Below, piece by piece: positions 1-11,949 of a stretch of 64,000 nucleotides of DNA. Position 1 is the stretch's first letter. Each line of letters starts with the position of its first letter. The notes beneath the pieces were generated by a model. The model made no database searches. It was not told where the DNA came from and saw nothing but the letters and a program-made list of their open reading frames with translations. The stretch covers positions 10,097,033-10,161,032 of the forward strand of contig CP099840.1 in NCBI GenBank assembly GCA_030062745.1, in the 5' to 3' direction. A program made the translations under genes and the position numbers. Source of the stretch: Capitulum mitella (lineage: Eukaryota; Arthropoda; Thecostraca; Pollicipedomorpha; Pollicipedidae).

Positions 1-182
1 CGTCAGGGGCGGGACCGACTCGGCCGCTCCGGCGGCTGTTGGCGGAACGTCACGCTGCAGTGTGGCTGCCGCCGGCAGCTAACGGTCCGGCCAGCAGACA
101 TGCCGCGGACCGACCGCGTCAGCTGCGGGCAAGGGATCCACCTGCCCACACAGTCACCACGAGGCCCGGCGACAAGCCCTTC

Positions 183-520
183 AGCGAGACCTGTCGGAGG
201 TCCCCCAGACAGTCACAGCTACTGGCGACCCGGCCTCACAGCGAGACCTGTCGGAGGTCCCCGACAGGCAGTCACAGCTACCGGCGACCTGGTCTCTCAG
301 CGAGACCTGTCGGAGGTCCACGACACTCACATCTGCCGGCGACCTGGTCTCTCAGCGAGACCTGTCGGAGGTCCACGACACTCACATCTGCCGGCGACCC
401 GGTCTCACAGCGAGACCTGTCGGAGGTCCACGACACTCACATCTGCCGGCGACCCGGCCTCTCAGCGAGACCTGTCGGAGGTCCGCGACAGACAGTCACA
501 ACGGCCGGCAAATTTCGCCA
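183..520. repeat. 55-59 bp minisatellite, about 6 units
   Basis: Six units begin near 183, 241, 300, 355, 410 and 465, each starting with a GCGAGACCTGTCGGAGGTCC-like core; the last three are spaced exactly 55 bp. Long open frames run through both plus-strand phases only because the unit lacks stops. No splice sites or domain support coding. Confidence 0.85.
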
Positions 521-869
521 CGCAGTCACAACTACCGAGAGCCTCCGGCATTCCCAGCTGTCGCGAGGACCCACCAGATTACTGGAACCGTTGACAGTCT
601 TGCAGTACCGTTTCAACTTTCTCAGAACCCTTCAAACAGTCAGAAGTAGCAAGACCAATGCTGCCTTTTAGGAAATTACCCAAAAAGACACCGTTGGACA
701 GAAACCATGAGCGAGAATAATGATACCGTGTGATTCATTAACGTTCAAAACACTCAGTGTATTTTATTTCTATTTTCAGACGATATGACGCCAGCTATTT
801 TGTTCTCACCGACAGGACCAATGAAATTATACTGCCATCCACCTGGTCCTCCGCACACTTCTGGACATG

Positions 870-1460
870 TGCACTTCACCCAGGCGACTCCGCTCCAACC
901 CTGTCCTCCGCGCGGGCCGCTCCACTCCAACCCCATCCTCCGAGCGGCCCGCTCCATTCCATCCCTGTCCTCTGAGCGAGCCGCTCTGCCCCAACCGTAC
1001 TTCGCGTGGGCCGCTGCATTCTGAATTTCTCCTTTCCTGACCGGGCCGATGTAACCTCGGAGTTCAACACGAATCCCTGCTCCACTACAGGCCTCCCCCT
1101 GCTGCGCTGTTCGGCACTGCTCCGACCCTGCCTGAAGCGTGCCGCTCCGCTCGGCGCCATATGGTCGGCCGGCCAGGCCGTTCACCCCCCGGCAGTGCGG
1201 CGGAGTCGACCGGCGCTCACCTCTGGCCCGGCACGCAGACGGCCGGCCTGGCCGGCCGACAGCGGCGGCCGCCTGCCGGGCCGGCAGGGCGCCACACTGA
1301 CAGACCGGCAGACCCAGCAACTGGCATACTGACAGGTGAGCAGACTGGCTGACCGGCTGACCTGCAGACCGGCAGACCAGCAGACCAGCGGCCTGACGGG
1401 CCGGCAGTCCCACAGACTGGCAAACTCACAGGCCTACAGACCAGCACACAGACAGCTATA
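870..1460. repeat. GC-rich degenerate tandem repeats
   Basis: From 870 to 1010 a unit of about 35 bp (…GTCCTCCGAGCGGGCCGCTCCA…) recurs about four times. From about 1295 to 1460 short CAGACCGGC / CAGACCAGC motifs recur irregularly. Open frames here look like by-products of the repeats. Confidence 0.5.
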
Positions 1461-3660
1461 CGGCAGACGAACATAGTAGAAATCCGTCTGGAACTGTTTC
1501 TATCCGAAATCCGCCAACAACGCCACGCCACCGGACGGCGACGCTTCATGCCCGAGTTCCCGCCGCCCCGCTTTGTCTGAGCTGAAGCCTGCTGGGCGGA
1601 ACAGCTAACCAGGCACCGTCGCCCTCACTGTTCCTGCCGTCTGAGGCCGCCAACAGCCGACGCGTTCAGGAATGCAGAACTTCGCCGGCGTCTCGTACAC
1701 ACCGGCATCCACATCTGTTTTTCCCTCCCATTGTCAAAGAACGGTGGGAAGCCACAGACCAGGCACTCCCAAAGACGCATTGGTTGCGTGGTGCCGTGCT
1801 CCGTCCCATCCAAACAGTTCTGCAGCACCAAATGGGCTGTCCGTCAATCGCGTAAGCCGCAGGCACACTCAATCTGCCTTTCCTACCAATTCAAGGAACA
1901 AGCGTCGGCGTATATCGGCCAAACGGAATCCATCACGGAGCGGCTGCGCTCTCCAGACAGCGCCGTCAGGCTTCACATGTGGCATACATCTGCCGTCTGC
2001 AGGCTCGGAGCTGTACCACTTTGGCGGCGTCTCGTCTGTCGACAGAGAACTGACGACCGACACATGCGGCCCCGTCCGCAGACGGCGCGCCGGCCGGGCC
2101 GGGGACGGCAACCCGCCACAGCGGCAGGAGCGCTGCCGCCCGCGGCGGCGCGCCGGCGACACAGCGCTCACGGCTGAACCGAAACACAGCACAAACAAGA
2201 CACTGACCTGTCGGCGCCAAAATGCTCAAGAATGAGCCTAAACAGAGTACACAAGTGGCATTGACGTACTGGCCGGCACATCTAATTCCCAGTGTTTTGG
2301 TACAACTGAATGGCATAATTGCTCTTGATTTGAACAAATGCTTACTTGTGCTGATCGCGTGGCGTACAGAGCACATCAAAAACTGCCACGACACGAGAAG
2401 ATTCTAGAAAACGCACGACCCGAAGACAAAACTTTTTTAAAATACCGTAGGATGACTCCACAGTCCATAATGTCATACAACGAAGGGGAACATAACAGCA
2501 ATCTCTTAACGCGGAAATCTTCTCGATTGTCATCTTTTTTACTCCAACTGTCGACATCTAGACCTACACAAAACGTTCCTGCAGTTCTGTTCCGAAGGCA
2601 GTTTTCAAATGTTCTCCGGCTGTTTTCGAAACATCTATGCAGGTTTCTGCTGACGTTCTCTCAGTTCTTCGAGGTATCATTCGCTGTGGGATTACGATCT
2701 CACAAAATCGAGGCGGCAGGTTCAGGAGAATCGTCGCCGCTCTCTACCAGCAACTCCAGACGCCATAGCGCCATTCAACTTGTGCCGCTTGTCCTACTAT
2801 TGGAAAAGGTTATGACACAGGCTAGTGGCACCCACTACCGGTAGGCAGAGGCTATGTTTTTTTTCTCGGAGCTGACGGGATCTTATGTTTCAGAGATACA
2901 TAGTAACGAGCCGCCAGCACTGCATGGCGGCATCTCGCCGTGCGCGGCCCAGGCGGGCCGTTACCGGACGGCTCGGCCCGGACATTCGGGGCTCCGGTGG
3001 CGGTACCGCGGACGGCCAGCGAAACAACAAACACGGACCGGTGACTCACCGTCCAGTTCACGCCCCCCCCCCTTCCCCCTCCGCGGGCGGCCACAACCGG
3101 ATGGTGGATCGCCGTGTCGGGGTCGGCGGACCCCGTCCATTTCGTGTGGGCGGCCGGTAGCCACCGGCGGCGGTCAGCTGAGCGGCGGGCGGGGTCAGAG
3201 CAGGGAGGGGCCACCCGGCCCGGCCCAGCAGGCTGACGGGACAGGGCAGGGACTGTGTGACTCAGTCAGCCCGACAACGGGCAGTCAGTCGGAAATGCCG
3301 CACAGCCCGGGGCAAGGGCAAGGGCAGGGGACAGAAGACAAACGTTACTTGGTCTGCCGGTGGAGAAGGCCGGGGGTGGCAGACAATGTACGAAAACAAT
3401 GTGGTGTTTGCGTTTCACGCCACAAAGTCCATGAAAAAAACTGGCTAAGTCCCATGTGCCGACTTTAGCTTGAGCCAAATAAAGAAAACATATGTAAAGC
3501 TGCACGCCAAAACGCATCGCTCGAACGGAGACAGCAACGACACTAAACGTGCCGGCTCGCAGCCCTAAGGAGTGTTTGGGGGGGAGGGGGCAGAGAAATT
3601 ACCATACGCAAAATTTGGAAACAACCAGGGGTCACCATAGCCGCTTGCCCCTGGTCTGAT
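1461..3660. other. no gene seen
   Basis: Open frames on both strands are short or of low-complexity GC-rich composition, with no recognisable domain. If the myosin VI model is right, this lies in that gene's first coding intron, which would run past the left edge. Confidence 0.4.
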
Positions 3661-3699
3661 GACTGTTCGTGGTGGCGACGCTAATCCCCTGCACAGACA

Positions 3700-4320
3700 G
3701 GGCCGGGCCTAACGGATCAGCTGACATGGGGACGGCTGCATGGCGGGGGGGGGAGGGGCGTCGGCCGGCTGTGACGGCCGGGGGCGGGAGTAACGCTCTG
3801 GCGGCAGAGCCAGTCGGGGCGCCGGCACCGGCAGCTGGTGAGCGGCCCGACCGGAACGGCAGGCTGACGAGAATCGTCGGGAACAACGCCGACCGTAGGG
3901 ACACGGCCGACCACAGAGCACCCGCCCGGCACAGCACGGTACCTCCTCAGGTTGGACAGACAGGAACACACGACAACGAGAGTCCCGTCCATTCGGGGTG
4001 TCCTGCGCCTGTCACACATGACGTCACCGCAGCCTAAGGCCCCGGTGTGAGGGGCCATCGCCGACGGCTAGCGCGCCGCGCCTCTCCCCGCCCGGCACTG
4101 GCGGGCGGGGGGCGGGGGGCGTGTCCGGCCGGCTGGCGGCGTGTCAGCCGGCCGTGAGCCGGCGCCGGCCGGCGGCGGCGCCGGTCGTGAGCGGCCCGGC
4201 GTCACCCGGCCGTGACGTCAGGCGGACGCCATTGTTCCGGGCGGCGGGCCGCCGTGTGCAGAACGTGCGCCGGGCCAGGCCGGAGGCGGCGTAATGGCGG
4301 CCGATCGGCTGGACGCCAGC
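3700..4320. promoter_or_regulatory. CpG-rich block
   Basis: Very GC-rich and CpG-dense sequence with many CCGGCCGGC-type palindromes, densest at 4040-4310. It lies downstream of the first coding exon of the minus-strand myosin VI gene, so it could be an intronic CpG island or alternative promoter. No TATA box or start exon was identified. Confidence 0.35.
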
Positions 4321-4638
4321 CCGGCGCCCACGAGGGCCGTGGTTCTCTGGTTTCGCGGACGTTTATTGGCGATTCGCGGCTTCTTTCCAACATACCGGAA
4401 CAGGAGGGCTTCCCATTTAAGGCCGTCAAAGTGGACGGGCAGGTCAACACATAACCCAGACACACCGACACTTCACGAATACGCATGCATCTCGGCGCAG
4501 ACTCGAAACTGAGTAGTCGACTGAGGAGCAGCAGAGAGAAACTGGAGAGAGAGCAGGATGGTGGACAGGGGCCGGCCGGCAGCCAGTCCGGAGGGGCGAA
4601 CCGCGTGACAAACGGACAGCACTGAGCCAGGCACTCAC

Positions 4639-4822
4639 AGTTGTCGTCCACGTCCTTGCTGTCGTCTTGTTCGGCCGGGTACAGCCGGTCGTAGGAGACG
4701 GTGACAGCTGGCCGAGAGCGGTCCAGTGGCTGAACCATGACTCCATCATCAGCCAGGTCAGTGATCTTGCCCAGTATGAAGCCATCCACTGGGTGAGGCA
4801 CCCACACCTTCTGCTCCTCCAT
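4639..4822 (-). CDS. Myosin VI, first coding exon (partial gene)
   Basis: The exon encodes the N-terminus of an unconventional myosin VI, the minus-end-directed actin motor of endocytosis and cell-shape change. The product starts MEEQKVWVPHPVDGFILGKI and ends YPAEQDDSKDVDDN plus one base (61 codons + 1 nt). The WxPHPxDGFxxGxIxD opening and the PAExD(x)KDVxDNC end match the N-terminal SH3-like part of myosin VI proteins, including fly jaguar. The donor reads T|GTGAGT on the minus strand and an acceptor (TATGCAG) lies just before the ATG, so the 5' UTR is spliced. The next coding exon, which should open the motor domain, is not found at 1-4638 on this strand, so the intron is over 4.6 kb. Single-exon evidence, but the residue pattern is distinctive. 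Confidence 0.85.
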
Positions 4823-5254
4823 CCTGCATAGGCAGCCACCACGCATTACATACACATACAGGGGATGGCAAGCACAACTAATAGGATGCATCCATACAGC
4901 GTCACAAAGCCCTGAGACAACCAAAGGTCTCCTTAAGGGATCCATGATTAGTTAACTACTGTATAATGGGATTGTTATGCTCTTGCACATAACATGGAAC
5001 ACACAAACAGAGGTTCTGAATAAAATGATGGACCAAAATCAATGGCTAGTATTATGTACAGTAATGCATAAGTGTAAGCATGGTGCGACCATATTTTTTT
5101 ACATACAGCACATGGTTAATGTATAGGTGCCATACTATCCAAAAGGCATTTGGCACTGATGTTCATGCAAACTGAATCTGACTGCATCTTCATTATCAAC
5201 TTAACCATTAACAAGTCAGTTTGTGGTACATGTAAATTCAGTATTCTTGTTTCC

Positions 5255-5612
5255 GGCAATCCTTTAGAAGCGCACACCATAAACCAAGCACACTGGATGA
5301 CACATATACGGCGCACGTGGCAAAAGGAGACGTCAGCTGTTGCGAGAAACAACAACATTATGCACTGGAGCTCCAGGTCGTAGATCACCTACTATTCACT
5401 CTTGTTTTACACAGTAGGTTAGGTTAGGTTAGGTTAGGTTAGGTAAGGTTAGGTTAGGTTAGGTTAGCGAATAGTAGGTGATCCACGACCCTGGAGCTCC
5501 AGTGCATAATGTTGTTGTTTCTCGCAACAGCTGACATCTCCTTTTGCCACGCGCGCCGTATATGTGTCATCCAGTGTGCTTGGTTTATGGCGCACGCTTC
5601 TAAAGGATTACC
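5255..5612. mobile_element. Foldback/MITE element with (TTAGG)n loop
   Basis: Two arms of about 140-145 bp (about 5255-5400 and 5466-5612) are inverted copies of each other. The ends read GGCAATCCTTTAG and, on the other strand, GGTAATCCTTTAG. The same 9 bp, CTTGTTTCC, flank both sides (5246-5254 and 5613-5621), as expected of a target-site duplication; 9 bp is typical of Mutator-like elements. The loop is a telomere-type tract. It has no coding capacity. It sits in the 5' UTR intron of myosin VI. Confidence 0.75.
5415..5467. repeat. (TTAGG)n tract, about 10 units
   Basis: About ten 5-bp TTAGG units with one TAAGG variant fill the loop of the foldback element. TTAGG is the usual arthropod telomere repeat; here it is internal and enclosed by inverted arms, so it is not a chromosome end. 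Confidence 0.9.
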
Positions 5613-5945
5613 CTTGTTTCCTTTTAAGAACCACAAAAATGTCATGATCATACCACATTTAAAAAACAAATGTTAGGGTTCACAATGTTAGACCAAAATA
5701 CCATTCCAGCAACAGACAGTGCACACATGGGCCATGTTTAAAATTATAATTACTTATCAGTGTTTGGTATATGGTATGTGGGATTATCTGCAAAATGAAG
5801 AGTGCCTGCAGTTTTAGACAGTGACTTCAGACAGTTGCTGAAAAGCATTACATCATGACTCCAACACTACAGCTTACATTTCACATTTTGTTACAATGCT
5901 CACAAACAATGCATGCACACGACATTCTCTAAACAACGTGCTTAC

Positions 5946-6290
5946 CTTTATCAAAGTGAGAACGCCTGACGAAAGAACCCTCGATGGTGTCTTTGTCCCG
6001 AGCCCCAACGACGATTGTAGTACTGGAATCGAATGAGGGATAATACCAGTCTCGTAAAAAAACAATAATTTGGAGAGGGTCCTCACGGTAAGCCACCCGA
6101 ACGACCGCGCCCGTCACCAGACGTTTCACAGCCACCGACGACCACCGCAACCACGGACCCCCCCCTGCCCGTGCCGACACGACCGGGGAATTCTGGCACA
6201 CGTATCCGCAGCCGCTGCTAGCGTCCGACTCAGCTGACCGACGACAAACTGCTGTGAAGCTCATTCGCTGCTCACAACTTAGCACCATCA
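5946..6290 (-). promoter_or_regulatory. Likely 5' UTR exon and promoter region of myosin VI
   Basis: A CpG-rich patch (about 6080-6260) on the minus strand ends in a good donor, AAAG|GTAAGC, at 5946/5945, 1.1 kb upstream of the coding exon. No convincing coding frame is seen, so it is most likely the first, non-coding exon with the promoter at its upstream edge. Exact start unknown. Confidence 0.45.
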
Positions 6291-6909
6291 CGTGACCTAC
6301 AAATTTTCAGCTGTTCGATGAGATACACGTTGACCAAAGGCTGAAAAGTTTTCGTTTCTGTCATTTGGACAGTAAATTAAAACAAAATGAATAAAAACAT
6401 GACTTTTGAAAATACTTAGCAAATACAGAATATATCCAGGTAAAAGTGTTTCTTTCTTTGTCTTAAGCTGCGCCCCTAATTGCTTGAAACTTATGTATTG
6501 CTGACGTTATTTTCTAATGCCGAAAAACAATAATTCCTTTTTTGACTTAATTCCAATAATTCTGAAAAAAATTGGAGCTATTTGGCTTCTGACGCCATTT
6601 GACTCGATGATCAGCAGAAAAGGGCTCATCCTCAACACAGAACTACTCTCAAGTACTATTGGACTACGTAGATCTGGGCTGCAAAAGATGCGCAATATTT
6701 ACAATTGATTCGCGGCCCTTTCAATTCGACGTGATTTTTTTCGTCATTTCGCCGTCTTTCGCGTCAACCGGTTTCAGAGGCTGCGCCCGAAATAATCCTG
6801 GCCATGGGTGGAGAGTGCGGTGGGTCGAGTGTGGACTCAGCCACACCAACTTCAAAAGTTGTGTGGCATGTGTGATGCCACACTTACTTTTAACAGTGAG
6901 TGTTTCTAA

Positions 6910-7070
6910 AATTGGGCGCAGGGGCGCAGACAGGATTTCCTTGGGGGGGGGGGGGCGTGGGCGGACTTCAGATTAAACTGAAATCATACGAAAACCGCCT
7001 GCCAGGAAGATGATATGCAATGGTTTCACAAAAATGTGGGCCTAAGGCGGGGGCCAGTGCTCCCCTTGCA
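6910..7070 (+). repeat. Dispersed repeat, copy 1
   Basis: Shares a string of blocks in the same order with 39690-39870: a G-run, AACTGAAATCATACGAAAAC, a GCCTRCCRGGAAGAYGATRTG block, TGCAATGGTTT, and GGGCCTAAG. Probably a fragment of one transposon family; family not recognised. Confidence 0.7.
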
Positions 7071-7632
7071 TGCACGTGTGGTTGGGTGTGACATGGCATC
7101 ATCCACAACCAAAATTTTGCTTTTCTGCAAAATTATGGATTACAGAATGCAAAATAAACCATATGGCAGAAGCATACAGATTATGGAACAATGTCATAGA
7201 ACACATCAGTCCAGTAGGTGTGCAGTGTGTAGCATTTAGTTCATAGCACCCTTAAATGCTAGTTTACAGTGCTCCTGTGTAAATCAGTAAATGGCAGAAA
7301 AAAGGTTTCCAGCTCACTTCCATCAAAATTGGAACCAAGGAGGTTGAAATCAAGTGAGAAAGTAATGGGGGAGGATAAAACTGAGTATATGGGACTAGCC
7401 ATGCCAATGTTTGCCACACCAACTTTTACCAACACAACTCTGTACCCTTGACCCAGCCAATAGAGAGCATCACCAAATGACATAAGCAGAGGTTTCGGTG
7501 TCCATTAGGGAAGCAGATAGGGTATCAGACCCAACTGCAGGATTGTGTGCAATTTGCCATTAAAAGGTAGATCAGTGACACACAGGCATAGCCAGGGGGG
7601 TTGATAGGTGCCATGGCACCCCTTTGTCTGAG

Positions 7633-7670
7633 AATGGTGCACATTAACCCTATGGTTAATGTGCACCATT
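7633..7670. repeat. Perfect 17-bp inverted repeat
   Basis: The arms AATGGTGCACATTAACC and its exact complement are separated by four bases (CTAT). It lies next to a GGGGGGTTG…GGCACCCC stretch that looks like a transposon end. Confidence 0.85.
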
Positions 7671-8689
7671 ATGCACCATGCACGAGAAGAATCTACTCCA
7701 AAATTGGCTTTGGCACCCCAATGTCTTGAGACGTTCCTACACCTAAGGCGACGTGGCATGGATTGGATGCCAAGGCAGCACTGGACCCCAAGCTGGCTGC
7801 ATAACATGACCTACTCCAAATCAAATGTCAGTGTAGCAACCTTGCTGTCAACCAACCAACACTCCATCATGTTGCACTTGACTGACTGGACTAGTCTCAG
7901 GACAGCATATCAAGGTTTGAATGTCTGGATCCTCACACACAAGGCATGGTTTTGTTTGCATCTAAACACACAAGCAGGCATATCATTGTGTGTGATTCAG
8001 GAAAAATATGCCACACCTTGGATGAACCTAAAGCTTCACAATTAAAAGGGTATGTTAGCAGCACCCATAAAGTTGAGTAGAGGTTGATGTACCCTCTATG
8101 TTGCCAGTGGAGAACAGTAGTCCTGTACATTGGGCACTGTATCTGCCATCCAAAGATAAAAAAGGGTATGTTATGATTCCTGACTGAAAAAAATTGTGCA
8201 GGAGAACCATTTTGGCATTTGGATGGATTTTGGGGATTGTGATACATGTTAATGGGCAAATTACACCACTGAAATCAATAAAGCATAATAAATCTTATCC
8301 TGCTAACAGAAAGTTCCCAGTTCTGCTTAATTTTAAGAAAAAGCCATCTCCTTTTTTGCCATCATGGCTGATGTTCACAGTTGCCTGGGTACAAATAGGG
8401 TATGTTTCTTTTACCCATTTTCGAAGGGGTTTGTTGTTCTTTCGATAACTGCAGGAAAGGGTATGTTATGAGACACCCTTTTGTGACAGAACAGCCTGTC
8501 CTCTTAGCTACCTTGAGAAAAAGGTACATGCTTTACTACAGTGTTTTCTTGGGGAAAAATACCAGAAGTAAACAGCCTCTTTCACACAGAGATGTATGGC
8601 GAACGAGACTGGCGTCGTACGCCAACTTTCCTGAAACACCTTGTATGAAATGTAACACATGTTCCACTTGGAACAAAAGAAACCTATCC

Positions 8690-11244
8690 AGTTTGGTAAG
8701 TCATACGATGGGCCGTTGGACTGAGCGGGAGCTCTTCCTCTGTGACTCTTCCAACAGACGTTTCCAAAACAGTTGGCGATGTTCGGTAATGTGCAGGAGC
8801 AAAACCTGGCACAGGGTGCTGATTTTCCCTCTGTCAGCACCCCGCGCCACCTGCCTCTCGCCCATGGGCTCGTTGACGATGAACGTCGTTTTCGTGAGGT
8901 CATACGCCTTCCAAACTTTCTCTCCATAGGTTTTCTTCCTTAAAAATGCGCCGGGACCCTCGTCGCACCTGGATGATTTTCATGTCGCTCAAAAACGGAC
9001 GCTCATTGCCCTCCGACAGTTTCCTCAATTTTCCTTTGCTGATGCCATCTTCAGCTACGGCAATGTGATGGGGTTTCATGACCTGCGCCTTGACGCCTGT
9101 AGAGGCAACTAGAGTCACGAACTCCTGGATATCTTCCACGTTTTTCGCTCTCTTCATCGCCTTGCTGATCAGCTGATGAGTGGCGTCGGCCGACATCGAT
9201 GAATGCCCTCGTTCGAAGTACTTCATTGTGCCTAAGCGAGGGTCGTTTACAGTTTTAAGGAGTCCTGAAAGCAGGGTCCAACATGTATTTTGTCCACTGC
9301 AGTTGTCTGCAAATATTACCGCCTTCTCTACGTCCCTGCACTGCTTGAGAAAGAGGTGATAGGCAGCAGTGACGTCCTCGGCCTTTTGACCCGTGACGCC
9401 CTCGTGCCATAGTATGCAGGCCGAGTGAGCGTTCTGGAGGCTCTTCCGTTCCCTTCCGGGGGGGCCTTTTGGCATGACGACGCTGAATGTCTCGTATACC
9501 TGGAGCCGAGGAATGAAAAAAACACTCCTTGATGGGCAGTATGGACAGGACAACAACCTTCATCATATCGGCACTTACAGTCAGCTCCCCCTCCTCCCAC
9601 TGCCGATCAGCTTCTCTTCAGTATTCCATACGTGCCTCCACAGCTGCGTCCGTGTGCGCTTTGTGCTCTTTGCACAGCTGACATTCTTCGATGTGGTATT
9701 TACAATCCGGTCGAAGAATGTGATGCTGATCAGTCAGGTGTAGGTGAGCTTGGCAAACCGAGCATTCTTCTCGGCCAAGGGCTGTGAAGCCAATATTTAG
9801 CTTGTCCACGACTTTCCGGTACGTTTCCAAAGAGCATGTGATCCCATCCTTTATAAAGTCATCGTACATGAGTTGTATTGTCACGTCCGATGGTAGGTAC
9901 AGCCTTCGCGGTGCATGCTCATACCGATAATGAGGCGCCATGGGTTGGAATTTCTTTGTGTTCCCTCAATCCTGGAATGGTCCAGGCGGTTTGGAGGAGC
10001 ATGCTGTCCACGGCGATCACACGGAGCGCACAGATGTTCCGATGGACGGACAGCTGCTAGTATAGGACCATCGTTCGATGGCCCAAAACCAAGTGTGGCG
10101 AGGAAGAAGCCTTTGCACACCTTTTCGGCCTTTGTACCGACTGGGAGGTCCAGATATGCGTCCATTTCCTTCTGACATGTGTCTGGCTCCTGTTTTCCTT
10201 CCGTCGCGTTGCTGGGAGCACGGTGTGAGGTGTGACGTAAATACGATACCACTGCCTTCTTGTGTCCGGGTCCAGCTGGTTGACTGTTTTGTTGATGGCT
10301 TCGCGCATCGACTGAGTTACTTTCGCGCCACAACCTAGTCTGCATCGGTTGTTGCACGACGCTGGTGCAGGGAGCAGAGTGTGCTTGGTAGTATGCGTGT
10401 ATTTGTTCTTTCCGATTTCGAGCCCGTCTTACGTGAGCAGAGGCGCTTTTGTTTGAGTTGGCGCCTTCTGATGTCTCGTTCTCGTTTTCTTGGGCACCTT
10501 GTTGCGTAGATTCACGACTGTCAACAGACAAGCTAACTGCATCGCCGCTTCCCCCTGTCAGCTCCATCGATACGTCACTTGCAGTTACGCATGGGAAGTC
10601 GGTCATGTCATTCAGCAGATACACTGCCTCCGAGAAATTCATTGAGTCACCTGCACCACAACTTAACGAAGAATTTGCAGAACTTACTGCCAGCGGTTGT
10701 AGGCGCTCAGCAGCACTGGCCAATAGGCATTCACCGCGCATTTCTGTGGAGTTGGAAGGCGTGAACGACAGCTCGGCCGTTCGCTGGAGGCCGTCTTCGG
10801 TTGGATCCCTTGCGGACAGTTCGGCCGGTCGCTGGAGACCGTCTGCGGTTAGATCTCCTGTGTACCGTAGTTCGGCCGGTCGCTGGAGACCGTCTGCGGC
10901 TGGATCTTCCGTAGACAGCGCGGCCGGTCGCTGGAGGCCGTCTGCGGCTGGATTCCCCGTAGACAGCTCGGCCGGTCGCTGGAGGCCCTCTGTGGCTGGG
11001 TTCCCCGGAGACAGCTCGGTCGGTCGCTGGAGGCCGTCTGCGGCTGGATCTCCTACAGACATCTCGGCTGGTCGCTGGAGACCGTCTGCGGCTAGATCTC
11101 CTACAGACAGCTCGGCCGGTCGCTGGAGGCCGTCTGTGGCTGGATCCCCTGTATACGGTTCGGCCGGTCGCTGGCGGCCGTCTACGGCTGGATCTTCCGT
11201 AGACAGCTCGGCCGGCGGCTCACAGTCTCTTTTGCCAATATTTT
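8690..11244 (-). pseudogene. Broken DUF7869-like, transposase-derived gene, main exon
   Basis: Read right to left, this stretch encodes successive parts of the large DUF7869-like family common in invertebrates and fish, thought to be an RNase H-fold, transposase-derived protein. The order is: an acidic 16-residue repeat region; a Cys-containing part with KVCKGFFLATLGFG; a part with LYLPSDVTIQLMYDDF and CSVCQAHLHL; then FADNCSGQN and YFERGHSSMSADATHQLI, the family's most conserved motifs; and a C-terminal piece with HRQLFWKRLLEES. These parts lie in order but in different phases, with at least three frame changes, so the copy is inactive. The acceptor is at 11245-11246 and entry is in phase 1. 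A plain DNA transposon or a domesticated host gene are both possible. Confidence 0.65.
10770..11215 (-). repeat. In-frame 48-bp minisatellite (16-residue repeat)
   Basis: About nine units encode DPAADGLQRPAELSVG-like 16-residue repeats in the minus-strand gene; one unit has 17 residues. The open plus-strand frame over the same bases is antisense to it. Confidence 0.85.
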
Positions 11245-11559
11245 CTGTCAGAGAAAAAGAAAGAAACCAATAAGAAACCGCCTGAGCTCGGCTCTGTCAC
11301 AGCTATTGTTTAGTTTCTACTAAAATCAATGATTTATGAATGCTGTGTTTTTACCCGATGGATTTCAGTGTCCCTACTGATTCAGAATGAACATAGCACC
11401 ATATCTTCTTTTCTGCGTGCTTGCATGACCCTGTGCATGTGCGTGCGTGCGTGCGTGTGTGTGTGTTTGTGCGTGTGTGTGCGTGTGAGCAGTGGTGATC
11501 TCGTTGGGCGTGCTGCTGGCTGGTATTTTCATCAGTGGCTAGCTGATATTTATATCAGT

Positions 11560-11630
11560 GGCTGGCTGGTATTTTGCTAGAGGCTCATCATCTTCATCAC
11601 TTTCTCCCGTCTTCATCCTTTTTGTAGCTC
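11560..11630 (-). pseudogene. Tentative exon of the DUF7869-like gene
   Basis: After an acceptor (TTTGTCTGCAG) the phase-1 frame reads ATKRMKTGESDEDDEPLAKY, an acidic tail compatible with the preceding exon. No GT donor was found before an in-frame stop, so the end is uncertain. Confidence 0.3.
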
Positions 11631-11907
11631 CTGCAGACAAAGCGACGCTATAAACGGGCATAACTTTTGTAGTCACGCGTTTATATCATTCATACTTAAG
11701 TTTTATGAACGGAACGATAAAAACGAAACGATGTTTTCATATGCCGTGACACTGTATAGTTTGCATGTTTGTTCCCCATGACACTCGTGTGACCTTAGGT
11801 GCCGTAATTTTCTGCATGGACAATATTTTGTGAAACAGTCCTTTTATTTGTGAATTCAAAATACTTCAGTTCCACACGTTCTTCGCGCCGTCGCTTTTTG
11901 TGCTTAC

Positions 11908-11949
11908 CTTGATGCAATGAAGATCCATTAACTGATTCATCAGGCGCAT
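11908..11949 (-). pseudogene. 42-bp microexon of the DUF7869-like gene
   Basis: It is bounded by TTTTTTACAG and G|GTAAGC. Phase 1 at both ends gives DAPDESVNGSSLHQG. The phase matches the exons on either side. Confidence 0.45.

Larger units (their letters stand above)
6300..8480. other. no gene; interspersed repeat fragments
   Basis: No supported exon. It contains a repeat shared with 39690-39870, a hairpin at 7633-7670, polyG-linked transposon-end-like stretches (about 6944 and 7590), and several recurrences of AAAGGGTATGTTA (about 8045, 8162, 8398, 8456). Confidence 0.5.

Noticed and set aside
39-671. Long plus-strand open frame of about 210 codons
   Set aside because: It is carried by the 55-bp minisatellite; both phases are open and no domain or splice signal is present.
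5415-5467. A chromosome end or telomere fusion
   Set aside because: The TTAGG tract is short and lies inside an inverted-repeat element with a flanking duplication.
10449-11273. 274-codon plus-strand open frame
   Set aside because: It lies antisense to the 48-bp repeat of the minus-strand gene, whose motifs and splice sites favour the other strand.
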